A DNA stretch of 27,007 bases, from assembly GCA_900551265.1 (NCBI GenBank), contig URVL01000010.1, positions 1-27,007 of the forward strand. The letters are read 5' to 3'. Made by a program: the position numbers and the translations under genes. Below the pieces are notes generated by a model. That model did no database searches, was not told the origin of the DNA, and saw only the letters and a list, made by a program, of their open reading frames with translations. Positions 7,137 to 15,266 of the stretch are shown here, piece after piece; position 1 is the first letter of the stretch; each line of letters starts with the position of its first letter. The DNA comes from an uncultured Eubacteriales bacterium (GTDB lineage Bacteria > Bacillota > Clostridia > Oscillospirales > QAMX01).

Positions 7137-8390
7137 ATGAAGACGAAACTATCGATTGAGGGAAACCGTTTCCTGATTAATGGACAACCAACCTACAGTG
7201 AATTGCCCGCCTGTCCCGCTGCGTACCGGGGTCTTTTGTTGAACGCGCGTTTTATCCAGGGCGTGTTTGACGACCGTCTTTCACCGGAACGCTTCCATCG
7301 CTTTGGCCGGACGTTTGACGCAGAGCAGAACACAGATGCGTTGATTACAGCGCTGCCTGCGTGGTATGCATGTGGATTACGCGCTTTTACGGTCGGCTTT
7401 CAGGGCGGAGGCCCCTGTTTTACGCTTGACAACGGTACCATAGACAACAATCCGTACAGTCCGGACGGCACGGCAATAGATCCTGCTTATCTCGCAAGAA
7501 TGAGACGCATCATTGACGCGGCGGATCAGCTTGGCATGGTTGTAATTGTCAGCCTGCTGTATGGTTCGCAATGCCGGTTTTTGAAACAGGAAGGCGCCAT
7601 TCGGCGCGCCGTGCAAACGGCGTGTTCCTGGCTGCGCGGGTTTGCACCGGGGAATGTGATTCTTGAGGTGGCAAATGAATTTGATTTTGCTACTTTCGAC
7701 GGGTGCCCCGCCATACAGAATGAAGCGAGTATGGCGGAATTGATCGCCATGGCGCGGACAGCGTCTGGAGGGCTGCCTGTTGGCTGCAGCGGTTCTGGAG
7801 GATTTTTTTCACAAATTGTCGCAGAGGCGTCGGACGTTATTCTGGTACACAGTAACAGCCAGTCGCGGCAGCAATTTGCAAACCTTTTAAAGAAGGCGCT
7901 TGCGGTCCGGCCACGCCGCCCGGTGATTTGCAATGAGGATTCTCAGGCGCTTGGCAATCTGGCCGTCGCGCTGCGGTACGGCGTATCGTGGGGATATTAT
8001 AATAATATGACAAAGCAGGAACCGCCCACAGACTGGGAAATCCTCCCGGGCGCGGATGCATTTTTCGCGCGCCGTATGGCAATGGCGCTTGGAATAGAAC
8101 CGGAACACCATGAAAATGAGTTTTATTTGGAAGGCCTTGAACCGGAACGTACCTATCAGAGAAAGCGATGGATCAGTCTTTCGGCGCTCTACCCGGAACG
8201 CATTGACCGTGTGGAGTTTTATCGTGACGGCGCGCTTTATGATATCGCCTATGATGATCCCTTTGCCGTACATTTTTTGGCAAACTGGCAGCAAGGTGCC
8301 GTACCGGACTGCCGTGCCGGAGAGCACTGGCGTGCCGAAGTGTTTTTGACGGACGGCCGCGTAGTACCGGTTGAAAAAGCTGTAACGTGA
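7137..8390 (+). CDS. GH5-like (clan A) glycoside hydrolase, no signal peptide
   Basis: A 417-residue protein with the shape of a clan-A (beta/alpha)8 glycosidase. It has LINGQPTYSELPACPAAYRG at the N-terminus, a MVVIVSLLYGSQ strand, the acid/base motif ILEVANEFDF (N180-E181), and a candidate nucleophile in PVICNEDSQ (E267). The spacing of 86 residues between the two glutamates fits GH5-type enzymes. The last 70 or so residues, with VEFYRDGALYDI and WRAEVFLTDGRVV, look like a small beta-sandwich domain. There is no signal peptide, so a cytoplasmic enzyme is expected. Substrate unknown. AGGAG precedes ATG 7137; the upstream neighbour is an isomerase-like TIM barrel. Confidence 0.65.
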   Translation: MKTKLSIEGNRFLINGQPTYSELPACPAAYRGLLLNARFIQGVFDDRLSPERFHRFGRTFDAEQNTDALITALPAWYACGLRAFTVGFQGGGPCFTLDNGTIDNNPYSPDGTAIDPAYLARMRRIIDAADQLGMVVIVSLLYGSQCRFLKQEGAIRRAVQTACSWLRGFAPGNVILEVANEFDFATFDGCPAIQNEASMAELIAMARTASGGLPVGCSGSGGFFSQIVAEASDVILVHSNSQSRQQFANLLKKALAVRPRRPVICNEDSQALGNLAVALRYGVSWGYYNNMTKQEPPTDWEILPGADAFFARRMAMALGIEPEHHENEFYLEGLEPERTYQRKRWISLSALYPERIDRVEFYRDGALYDIAYDDPFAVHFLANWQQGAVPDCRAGEHWRAEVFLTDGRVVPVEKAVT

Positions 8391-8422
8391 TGCTGATATA
8401 CGATATCTGAAAGGTGATGTAT

Positions 8423-9511
8423 ATGGACCAACCAATGAGCGAAAAACTCCCGTCCGGTGACGCTAAGGACCTGCATGCCCGTAGGGACGCACAGCTTGAT
8501 AACTGCAAATTTTTATTAATATTTTTAATGGTGCTGGGACATACGTTTGAGCAGTTTCGATCAGAATCCACAGTGATTTCTATTCTTTTCAGCTGTATTT
8601 ATGTATTTCACATGGAAGCGTTTGTTTTCCTTGCGGGATACCATTCCAAAGATACGACAAAATGCCGGGAAACGGCTGTTGAACGTTTTTTTCTGCCCTA
8701 TGTGCTCTTTAATTTTTTGACGTATCTCTGGATAGCGCTGATAAACGGCACAAAACTTTCTGTGACCGGTTTTCAGCTCTTTTCTCCTCACTCTACAATG
8801 TGGTTTTTGTTTGCCCTTTTTGTCTGGAAGATGATGTTAAAAGACTTTGCGCGGATCCGCCTGATTTTACCGCTCAGCATATTGCTGGGGCTTGGTACCG
8901 GCATGTTTTCTTCTCTGGGCATTCATGACTCATTGACGCGTATTGTTTCGTTTCTGCCGTTTTTTATGGGTGGCTATCTGTTTCAGCCGGAAATGCTGGA
9001 ACGTGTTCGCCGGTTGCCGCGTACTCTTGGATGGCCTTTGGTAATTGTTGTATGTGGAATCTGTGTAGTTCTGTTTGGTGTGTTGGATTTGCCGCCAGGC
9101 CTCTTATATTTTTCAAGAAATTATGGATACTATGACATCGGACTCTCCGGGTATGCTGCTTTTTGGGCAGGGATGGGTCTCAGATTGCTTTTTTATCTTC
9201 TCGCAGCGATGATGATTACCGCGCTTTTTATTCTTGTACCACGGCGACACGGTGTTTTAACCAAATTAGGCCGTAATACTATGACGGTATATTTGTTCCA
9301 TTTCTTCCTGATCCGGCTCTTTAAAAAAGTGGTGCCAAATGATATTCCGCTCATTATGACGCTGCTTATTTGTCTTTTGACGAGTGTTTTCCTGACGGCG
9401 GTGTTATCTTTACCTGCTGTAACGCGCGGCTATCAAGCTATGATGCGGGGAATAACGCGACTTTTGTTTCGTCGCGAGACAAACGATGAAAATTTTGGAG
9501 AAGGTGCGTAG
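8423..9511 (+). CDS. Membrane acyltransferase, acyltransferase-3 family
   Basis: The protein has about 362 residues and some ten hydrophobic segments, and begins after a short polar N-terminus with RDAQLDNCKFLLIFLMVLGH, the family's characteristic first helix ending in the conserved His. It continues with FHMEAFVFLAGY and later TVYLFHFFLIRLF, as in acyltransferase 3 (PF01757; OafA, fucose 4-O-acetylase-like proteins). These transfer acetyl or other acyl groups to surface sugars or exopolysaccharide at the membrane. ATG 8423 fits AAGGTG (8411-8416) at 6-nt spacing; GTG 8414 and ATG 8417 are also in frame but overlap that site. The gene lies 32 bp after the glycosidase-like gene and is probably co-transcribed. 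Acceptor unknown. Confidence 0.83.
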   Translation: MDQPMSEKLPSGDAKDLHARRDAQLDNCKFLLIFLMVLGHTFEQFRSESTVISILFSCIYVFHMEAFVFLAGYHSKDTTKCRETAVERFFLPYVLFNFLTYLWIALINGTKLSVTGFQLFSPHSTMWFLFALFVWKMMLKDFARIRLILPLSILLGLGTGMFSSLGIHDSLTRIVSFLPFFMGGYLFQPEMLERVRRLPRTLGWPLVIVVCGICVVLFGVLDLPPGLLYFSRNYGYYDIGLSGYAAFWAGMGLRLLFYLLAAMMITALFILVPRRHGVLTKLGRNTMTVYLFHFFLIRLFKKVVPNDIPLIMTLLICLLTSVFLTAVLSLPAVTRGYQAMMRGITRLLFRRETNDENFGEGA

Positions 9512-9594
9512 CCGGAGCAGAGAAAAGGAAGACGCCTGTAGCCGCCAAGCCGGCACTGGCGCCTTCCTAATATTGACGTGTCTCAGCAAGGCTC

Positions 9595-9631
9595 AAGGGG
9601 TAAAGTGTATAAACTTTACCCCTTTTGTTTT
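9595..9631 (+). terminator. Intrinsic terminator after the acyltransferase gene
   Basis: A perfect 12-bp stem, AAGGGGTAAAGT (9595-9606) with ACTTTACCCCTT (9613-9624), has a 6-nt loop, then TTGTTTTT. A weaker imperfect stem with GGAAG and CTTCC arms lies just upstream at about 9528-9568. The hairpin can also serve the convergent minus-strand gene ending at 9678. Confidence 0.85.
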
Positions 9632-9677
9632 TGCGTATCAGGGGAGCTGCTATGTTCGATAAAGACGGATGGCGTTA

Positions 9678-10297
9678 CTATTTCTTTTGTCTTTGGCGTC
9701 TGCGCAGCAGATAAAAGAGGAGGCCCGCCAGCACAAGAATTCCTATGACGGCAGCCGCAATATAAGTATAGCGATCCAGATAGGGAATGGCATTTTCCCA
9801 TGCTGCCCCGAGCCCTGCGCCAATACAGATTAACGCCGTGTTCCAGACGGCACTCCCCAGCGCTGTTAACAGTAAAAATCGGAGTAAGGGCATTTTGGTA
9901 AATCCGGCGGGAACAGAGATCAGACTTCTTACCAGTGGGACACAGCGGCAAATTAACACGGCTTTCCCTTCGTACCGTTTAAACCATCCTTCTGCCTTTT
10001 CTACATGTTCAGGACGAAGGCGCGTAATTTGTCCAAATCGCCCGGCAAGTAATTTTTTCAGCCGTTCAGCCTGAAAAATTCTCCCGAGGGTGTATAGGAC
10101 AATTGCGCCAAGCAGGGAGCCGGCTGTTGCAGCCAATACGGCCCCCGGAATATTCACCGAAGTGGTAACGGTCAATGGCCTCCAAATAAAAGGACGGCTT
10201 CTGAGGGAATCGGCGGAAAAACGTTTTCAATAAAAATAAGAAGAAAGATCCCAAGATATCCGTATTGATTGACAAATGATAGCATCCATTCCTGCAT
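9678..10297 (-). pseudogene. DedA/SNARE-associated family membrane protein, frameshifted
   Basis: Two reading frames together make one DedA-family protein (PF09335) of about 206 residues. The first starts at ATG 10297 (AAAGGAG upstream) and reads MQEWMLSFVNQYGYLGIFLL, then FIENVFPPIPSEAVLLFGGH, and meets TGA at 10174-10172. The second frame starts at 10175 and continues LTVTTSVNIPG to TAG at 9678. It includes FKRYEGKAVLICRCVPLVRS and VPAGFTKMPL, the family's conserved Arg/Gly segments. Adding one base in the CATTGAC stretch near 10174 restores the complete protein. DedA proteins are implicated in lipid carrier/phospholipid recycling and envelope homeostasis. This is either a true frameshift or a single-base sequencing error. 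It lies 55 bp after the EamA gene on the same strand. Confidence 0.85.
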
Positions 10298-10352
10298 TAC
10301 CCACACTCCTTTTGCAATTCTATAGACAAATTATCTGTCACATAAACCGTAT

Positions 10353-11219
10353 TCATGGAATCAGCATGGCCAGTGTACCGGCAATAATCAAAAAAAGACC
10401 AATCCAGGATTTTTTAGAAAGTTTTTCGTGGAAAACGAAATAAGAGAACACAATAGTCACAAGAATACTGAGCTTGTCAATGGGAACGACCACGCTGGCG
10501 GGTCCATCCTGGAGCGCCTTGTAATAACAGAGCCAGGAAGCGCCGGTGGCAACGCCGGAAAGACAAATAAAGCCTAATTCATTTTTGGGGATGGCTTTGA
10601 CAGTATGAACTTTTTCTGTGACAAAGGTCATTCCCCACGCCATGATTAACACTACAATGGTACGAATCGCAGTGCCAAGATTAGATTCTACACCGGAAAT
10701 CCCCATTTTTCCAAGGATGGATGTTAGACTGGCAAACACAGCGGAGCCAATTGCGTAAAACAGCCATCTTTTTTTATACCCCGTATCTCCCTTTTGCACA
10801 TCCTTTTTTTCAATCATCAGAAAAGTACCGGCAGTAATCAGAACAATACCAATACCGCCGAATAGTGTCACCTCTTCATGCAGGAAGATAAAAGCCAACA
10901 GCATGGTAAGCGTTACGCTGGACTTATCGACGGGAACCACTTTATTGATATCACCAAGCTGTAGCGCCTTGAAGTAGCAAAGCCAGGATCCTCCGGTTGC
11001 CAAACCGGACAGGATCAAAAACAGCCAGGTCTGCCCTTCAATAGATGCTATTTGCGTCTGCGAACCGGTAATAAACACCATTAACCAGGAAAAGATCAAG
11101 ACAACAATGGTGCGGATTGCCGTTGCCACGATTGAGTCAGTTTTTCGTATTCCACATTTCGCCAATACAGATGTAATTCCCGCAAAAAAAGCGGAACCAA
11201 ACGCAAACAAAATCCACAT
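10353..11219 (-). CDS. EamA-type drug/metabolite transporter
   Basis: The protein of 288 residues has ten hydrophobic segments arranged as two homologous halves of about 140 residues, each with the EamA (PF00892) pattern. Both halves share ATAIRTIVVLI-type segments, a WLCYYKALQ/WLCYFKALQ motif and VPIDK/VPVDK. This double repeat is the DMT-superfamily plan. Substrate unknown; exporters of amino acids, metabolites or drugs are common. ATG 11219 is preferred because TAGGTG lies 6 nt upstream; GTG 11228 is in frame but overlaps that site. It sits between the TetR-type regulator gene and the broken DedA gene, all on the minus strand, so it may belong to the regulator's transcription unit. Confidence 0.88.
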   Translation of the reverse strand: MWILFAFGSAFFAGITSVLAKCGIRKTDSIVATAIRTIVVLIFSWLMVFITGSQTQIASIEGQTWLFLILSGLATGGSWLCYFKALQLGDINKVVPVDKSSVTLTMLLAFIFLHEEVTLFGGIGIVLITAGTFLMIEKKDVQKGDTGYKKRWLFYAIGSAVFASLTSILGKMGISGVESNLGTAIRTIVVLIMAWGMTFVTEKVHTVKAIPKNELGFICLSGVATGASWLCYYKALQDGPASVVVPIDKLSILVTIVFSYFVFHEKLSKKSWIGLFLIIAGTLAMLIP

Positions 11220-11320
11220 TTTTTTCACCTACTTAACGGCGGCTCATCCCAGTTTCACACGGAAAGAGCCCAATATTTCGTTTGTCGCCTGCCGGCGATT
11301 GTCGAGAACGGTTGCCGGAC

Positions 11321-11896
11321 TTACTCTCCTTTTACCACACTGGACATGCCGTTGCAAATTAGCTTTGTGGCAATATCGATCAACTCCTCTAAAGAAAGCT
11401 TTTTACCGTCCGCCACCCACTGACGATACAGTATCGTGGAATTTGCGCCGTAATAGGCGAACACAAGATTTTCTGCGTATTCGTCCAGCCCGAAAGCCCC
11501 TCGATTGGTTTGCCGCCGGTAATCCATGATCCGCTTGTTGATTTTCTCCCATACAGGACGGTAACTACCGCTGCACATCAGACGTTCGTGAAGCAACGGC
11601 ATATTAGCAGCGTGCTCAAAAAACAGTCGGATCAGGCTGCGAATATCTCTCATGCTGCCATAAGATACCTTTCTCCGAATGAAATTATCTGCAATTTCTT
11701 CCTGAAGCTCCGTCAATAAGTCATCTAAATTATTGTAATGCAGATAAAAAGTTTTTCTATTAATCTGTGCACGCTCGGTTAATTCCTTTATGGTAATCTG
11801 GTCATAATCCATTTCACAAATCATCAATTTAAAAGTTTGGTGAATCGCTTCTCTTGTTTTACGTACCCGTAAATCTTCGGTTTTACTTTTTTCCAA
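11321..11896 (-). CDS. TetR/AcrR family transcriptional regulator
   Basis: This 191-residue protein carries an N-terminal TetR helix-turn-helix: RVRKTREAIHQTFKLMI, then ITIKELTERAQINRKTFYLHY (about 32-53), followed by a helical ligand/dimer domain with the C-terminal pattern of PF14278-type regulators. It uses TTG 11896 as start, with AGGAGG 7 nt upstream. Its promoter is embedded in an inverted repeat (11912-11944), suggesting autorepression. The divergently transcribed gene is an iron alcohol dehydrogenase followed by flavodoxins, and the downstream minus-strand gene is an EamA exporter; either could be a target. The ligand is not known. Confidence 0.88.
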   Translation of the reverse strand: MEKSKTEDLRVRKTREAIHQTFKLMICEMDYDQITIKELTERAQINRKTFYLHYNNLDDLLTELQEEIADNFIRRKVSYGSMRDIRSLIRLFFEHAANMPLLHERLMCSGSYRPVWEKINKRIMDYRRQTNRGAFGLDEYAENLVFAYYGANSTILYRQWVADGKKLSLEELIDIATKLICNGMSSVVKGE

Positions 11897-11911
11897 CGAT
11901 AATTCCTCCTG

Positions 11912-11951
11912 TTATGCCACAAATATAACAATGGTGCGGCATAATGCGCAA
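11912..11951 (-). promoter_or_regulatory. tetR-type gene promoter with overlapping inverted repeat
   Basis: Minus strand: -35 TTGCGC (11951-11946), 17-bp spacer, -10 TTATAT (11928-11923). Inverted-repeat arms TTATGCC (11912-11918) and GGCATAA (11938-11944) flank the -10 box, one in the spacer and one at the predicted transcription start. This is a candidate autoregulatory operator. The 19-bp gap between arms is longer than in classical TetR operators. Confidence 0.55.
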
Positions 11952-11969
11952 TTTCATTTTTGATGCCCA

Positions 11970-11998
11970 TTGATTTCATGTTCCAGGATCATTATAAT
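11970..11998 (+). promoter_or_regulatory. Promoter of the alcohol dehydrogenase-flavodoxin unit
   Basis: -35 TTGATT (11970-11975), 17-bp spacer, -10 TATAAT (11993-11998). The predicted start, near 12005, gives a leader of about 128 nt. It is close to the divergent regulator promoter but its core does not overlap the inverted repeat. Confidence 0.7.
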
Positions 11999-12132
11999 AC
12001 GCTCATGAGGAAAAATCAACACAAAAGAAATAATACGCTATATGGGGTTCGCTTACCGATTCAGGGTATTGCGGGGCATGTGAAAAAACTGAATTTTTTA
12101 CAAACACTGCTTGGCGAAAAGAAGGCAATAAA

Positions 12133-13278
12133 ATGAATCATTTTGTATTTTCTTATCCGACAAAGGTTTATTTCGGTAAAAATTCTACTCCAAACGCATT
12201 AAAAGAAGAGCTGGAGCCTGCCGGAAAAACGGTGATGCTGGCCTATGGCGGAGGTTCGGTGAAAAAGAACAGCATTTATGATGAAATTTCGTCTATTCTA
12301 TGTAAAATGGGAAAGAAAATTGTTGACTTTCCTGGTATTATGTCAAATCCTACCTACGCAAAAGTGCAGGAGGGAGCGACGCTGGCACGGGAGAATGGCG
12401 TAGATTATATCCTCGCTGTAGGCGGCGGCAGTGTCGTTGACTGTTGCAAAATAGTAGCTGCCCAGGCAAAAACAGAAAAGGATTTGTGGGAAATGGAATT
12501 CGTGGAGCGTCAATTTCCGACCGATGCGATTCCGATTGGTGCAATCGTTACAGCATCCGGCACCGGAGCAGAAATGAATGGCGGCGCGGTCATTACAAAC
12601 GAAGAAAAGAAACTTAAAACGGGCATGTTGGCTTTAGCGCCGCGCTTTGCTGTCCTTGATCCGGCATATACCCTTTCCGTTCCACGGATGCAGGTGATTT
12701 CAGGCGCGTTTGATACATTAAGCCATGCCATGGAAACCTATTTTGGAAATTCGGATCAGGACAACGTGTCCGACGATTTGGCGTTGGCCGTTATGCGTAA
12801 TACGGTAGTCAACATGCATCGCCTGCTTATAGACATGAGTGACCTGGAGGCCCGTGGAAACTTGATGTGGGATTCCGCCATGGCGGAAAACGGCGTTTTG
12901 AAAGTAGGACGTTTTACCGATTTTCAGGTGCATCAGATAGAACATCAGCTTGGCGCTTACACGGACTGTAACCATGGACAGGGTTTGGCGGTGATTCATC
13001 CCGTGTATTATCGTCATATTCTAAAAGATGCCGAAGAAAAATTTAACCGGTTTGCAAAAGCGGTGTTCCATGTAGAATCTGCGGAGAAAGGCTTGGATGC
13101 GCTGTCTGATTTTATAAGGACGTGTGGCCTTCCCACCAAATTGACAGAGTTAAAATCCAGAGTAGAGATCACGCCGGATCTACTTCGACAGGTGGCCGAA
13201 ACCTGTAACATCATCCAGTGCAATCCCAGAACGATATCCCATCAGGAAATTTACGAGATTTTACTGGAATGCCTGTGA
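12133..13278 (+). CDS. Iron-containing alcohol dehydrogenase, YqhD/BDH type
   Basis: The 381-residue protein is a group III (iron-containing) alcohol dehydrogenase. The cofactor loop reads ILAVGGGSVVDCCK, followed by TASGTGAEMNGGAVI. The metal set is D194, H198 (FDTLSHAMETYF), H267 (HQIEH) and H281 (CNHGQGLAV), the same positions known in E. coli YqhD. GGGS with a following Val-Val-Asp is the pattern of NADPH-preferring butanol/aldehyde reductases. The likely role is reduction of aldehydes to alcohols in the cytoplasm. A TetR-type gene diverges from it and a lipoprotein flavodoxin gene follows 38 bp downstream. Ribosome site AAGAAGG. The family is certain, the physiological substrate is not. 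Confidence 0.92.
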   Translation: MNHFVFSYPTKVYFGKNSTPNALKEELEPAGKTVMLAYGGGSVKKNSIYDEISSILCKMGKKIVDFPGIMSNPTYAKVQEGATLARENGVDYILAVGGGSVVDCCKIVAAQAKTEKDLWEMEFVERQFPTDAIPIGAIVTASGTGAEMNGGAVITNEEKKLKTGMLALAPRFAVLDPAYTLSVPRMQVISGAFDTLSHAMETYFGNSDQDNVSDDLALAVMRNTVVNMHRLLIDMSDLEARGNLMWDSAMAENGVLKVGRFTDFQVHQIEHQLGAYTDCNHGQGLAVIHPVYYRHILKDAEEKFNRFAKAVFHVESAEKGLDALSDFIRTCGLPTKLTELKSRVEITPDLLRQVAETCNIIQCNPRTISHQEIYEILLECL

Positions 13279-13316
13279 ATTCAGCGATGTGAAAAGTTTA
13301 AAAGGGGATAAACGAT

Positions 13317-13997
13317 ATGTACCAAAAAGTAACCGGTTTGATCCTGGTAATTGGAATGGTTTTTTGTTTGACGGCTTGTGGTCAGGTTGCTGAGATTGAA
13401 AATCCGGATACCGGAGTGGATGTGGATTCAGAAAGTGGTATGGCAAGTTCTCCTGAATCAGAGCCGGAGAGCTCTTCTGAGTCCGATCCGATTGCAGAGA
13501 ATAGCGATGAATGGTTGGATGAAAAGATTTTGGTTGCTTATTTCTCTTGGTCTGGAAATACCGAAGAAATGGCTTCGTATATTGCAGAGCAGACGGGAGG
13601 AGAACTGTTGGAAATCCAACCGGAAAAGCCATATCCTACCGACTACAGTGAATGTGGAGATGTAGCCCTGATAGAGAGAGATCAGAATGATCGCCCGGCC
13701 ATAGCGAATTTGCCGGAATCTATTTCTGAATACGATGTTATTTTACTTGGTTATCCCATTTGGTGGCATACGGCGCCTATGATTATCGGCACGTTCTTGG
13801 AGAGTTATGACTTGACCGGTATCGAGGTTTATCCCTTTACACAGTCTGCCTCCATGGATGTAGAGCAATTTGATAATTCTATTGAATTTGTACGGGAAAG
13901 TGCCGGTGGCGCTACTGTTCACGACGGATTGTTCGCCAGGCCTTCCGATACCGAAGAGATTGATGCCTATTTGTCGGATAATGGCCTTTTACAGTAG
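13317..13997 (+). CDS. Lipoprotein flavodoxin 1
   Basis: The protein of 226 residues has a lipoprotein signal peptide (hydrophobic 6-19, lipobox LTAC with C21), an acidic Ser/Glu-rich spacer to about residue 65, and a flavodoxin domain (PF12682-like). The FMN-phosphate loop is visible as AYFSWSGNTEEMA, with the later GYPIWWHTAPM and PFTQSASMD segments around the isoalloxazine site. It should sit on the outer face of the membrane as an electron carrier or a redox enzyme of the flavodoxin-like group. The ATG is preceded by AAAAGGGG. It is 38 bp after the alcohol dehydrogenase gene and probably co-transcribed. A second, diverged copy lies at 14359. Confidence 0.85.
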   Translation: MYQKVTGLILVIGMVFCLTACGQVAEIENPDTGVDVDSESGMASSPESEPESSSESDPIAENSDEWLDEKILVAYFSWSGNTEEMASYIAEQTGGELLEIQPEKPYPTDYSECGDVALIERDQNDRPAIANLPESISEYDVILLGYPIWWHTAPMIIGTFLESYDLTGIEVYPFTQSASMDVEQFDNSIEFVRESAGGATVHDGLFARPSDTEEIDAYLSDNGLLQ

Positions 13998-14067
13998 GCA
14001 TACCCAGGTGCGGCTCTTGTGAGATGAGCTGGCACGCAACGCTTATTGAAAATTTAAGGGCGCCAAT

Positions 14068-14202
14068 GTGAGAAATAACATGCAACGGAAAATGATGGTG
14101 CCAGGATGCATCGCCCTTCTGCTTCTGTGCCTATCCTCTTGTAGCACAACGGAGCCTGCCAGCCCGACATTGAATAAGAGCGCGTTGACGGAAGACCGGT
14201 AA
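14068..14202 (+). pseudogene. Short lipoprotein remnant between the flavodoxin genes
   Basis: This short ORF encodes a 44-residue product from GTG 14068 (AAGGG at 14056-14060), or 40 residues from ATG 14080. It has a basic N-terminus MQRKMMVPGC, a hydrophobic core and a lipobox LSSC (C21 counted from ATG), followed by STTEPASPTLNK and a stop. That is a signal peptide plus spacer with no domain after it, so it looks like the surviving 5' end of a third lipoprotein gene of the same sort. The rest of the gap to 14358 shows no continuing flavodoxin frame, though it contains a small ATGGAA-gag-TTCCAT inverted repeat near 14220. A genuine small lipoprotein cannot be excluded. Confidence 0.5.
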
Positions 14203-14358
14203 GACTGAACGAGCGATTGCATGGAAGAGTTCCATATTTACAATGTCTGGTATCTTAAAAAAACGGAACGCGAAAGGCGGGCAGATATTAGGAGCTCAGA
14301 TTACTGTGGAACATTTCTTTAGACAAACAAGAAATAAGTATAAAGGAGATACTTGCGT

Positions 14359-15114
14359 ATGAGAAAATATACGGCTTTATTGCTTGCAGCTGTAATGCTT
14401 TTTTTATTGGCAGCTTGCGGAAGTAATGACCAATCAGAGGATATCTTAACGCCGCCCTCATCTACTGCGCAAACAGAAGGATCTTCTGTATTGCCTTCGA
14501 CGAATGAAAGTACAAAGGAAGAAGCAACTCAAACGGAGGAGTCGGCTACGGAGGATCCGGTTACGGGAGAATCTGTATTGATTGCCTACTTTTCCATTCC
14601 TGAAACAGATGGCGTGGATACGGTTGCAGGGGCCAGCCGCGTTGTCGTAGACAGTGAAGTTTTAGGAAATAATCAATACATTGCCCAGCTTATTCAGCAG
14701 ACGGTTGGCGGCGACCTGTTTCGTATCGAGACTGTACAGGAGTATCCGGGAACGCATGATCCTCTTCTTGAATACGCATATAATGAAAGAGCGGAAAATG
14801 CAAGACCGGAACTTGCCTCACAGATTGAGAATTTTGATAGCTACGATGTGATTTTCTTAGGATATCCCAACTGGAATGCAGACCTGCCTATGCCTCTTTA
14901 TACCTTTCTTGAGGAATATGATTTTAGCGGAAAAACAATTATTCCCTTTACCGTCCATGGAGGCAGCGGATTTTCAAGAACCATTCAGACCATTCAGGAT
15001 CTTCAGCCGAACGCGGCAGTGGAAGAAAATGGACTGTCTATTTCCAGAAACAATGTGATGGATGCACAGAGCGATGTGACAGATTGGCTTGACGGACTGA
15101 ACATGATTTCGTAA
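14359..15114 (+). CDS. Lipoprotein flavodoxin 2
   Basis: A 251-residue protein with a lipoprotein signal (hydrophobic 6-18, lipobox LAAC with C20), a Ser/Thr/Glu-rich spacer and a flavodoxin-like domain from about residue 70. The strand VLIAYFSIPETDGVD lacks the canonical SGNT phosphate loop of the first copy. It carries instead an insertion up to LGNNQYIAQLI, as in a known diverged flavodoxin subgroup. Later motifs are YDVIFLGYPNWNADLPM and IPFTVHGGSGFS. The protein would be anchored outside the membrane. ATG 14359 follows AAAGGAG (14342-14348); TTG 14353 in frame is too close to that site. Tandem with flavodoxin 1; separate transcription is possible given the 360-bp gap. Confidence 0.82.
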   Translation: MRKYTALLLAAVMLFLLAACGSNDQSEDILTPPSSTAQTEGSSVLPSTNESTKEEATQTEESATEDPVTGESVLIAYFSIPETDGVDTVAGASRVVVDSEVLGNNQYIAQLIQQTVGGDLFRIETVQEYPGTHDPLLEYAYNERAENARPELASQIENFDSYDVIFLGYPNWNADLPMPLYTFLEEYDFSGKTIIPFTVHGGSGFSRTIQTIQDLQPNAAVEENGLSISRNNVMDAQSDVTDWLDGLNMIS

Positions 15115-15141
15115 CGAGTTTTCATGAAAACTCGTTTATGG
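15114..15141 (+). terminator. Palindromic stem-loop after flavodoxin 2
   Basis: A perfect 22-bp palindrome, with arms ACGAGTTTT and AAAACTCGT around CATG (15114-15135), overlaps the last base of the stop codon and is followed by TTATGG. The T-tract is weak, so termination is likely but not certain. Confidence 0.5.
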
Positions 15142-15176
15142 AAAAATCGTTTCACAGTAAAATTCGCAACCTCTTC

Positions 15177-15205
15177 TTGTGCTTTTTCAAATTCTGGCAT
15201 ATAAT
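15177..15205 (+). promoter_or_regulatory. Promoter of the MBL-fold hydrolase gene
   Basis: -35 TTGTGC (15177-15182), 17-bp spacer, -10 TATAAT (15200-15205). Transcription would start near 15212, giving a leader of about 55 nt that contains AGGAGGGG before ATG 15267. Confidence 0.65.
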
Positions 15206-15266
15206 AAATTTATAGTTTTTGACACCTCAGACCGGACAATTTGAAAGACTGAAGAGGAGGGGTAAC

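Noticed and set aside
7887..8435. 182-codon minus-strand ORF over the glycosidase-like gene
   Set aside because: Antisense shadow; its composition is unlike a protein and it starts inside the next gene's start region.
14220..14300. Short ATG ORF (MEEFHIYNVWYLKKTE) between the lipoprotein remnant and flavodoxin 2
   Set aside because: No ribosome site, no similarity to flavodoxin or lipoprotein spacer; cannot be supported as a gene.
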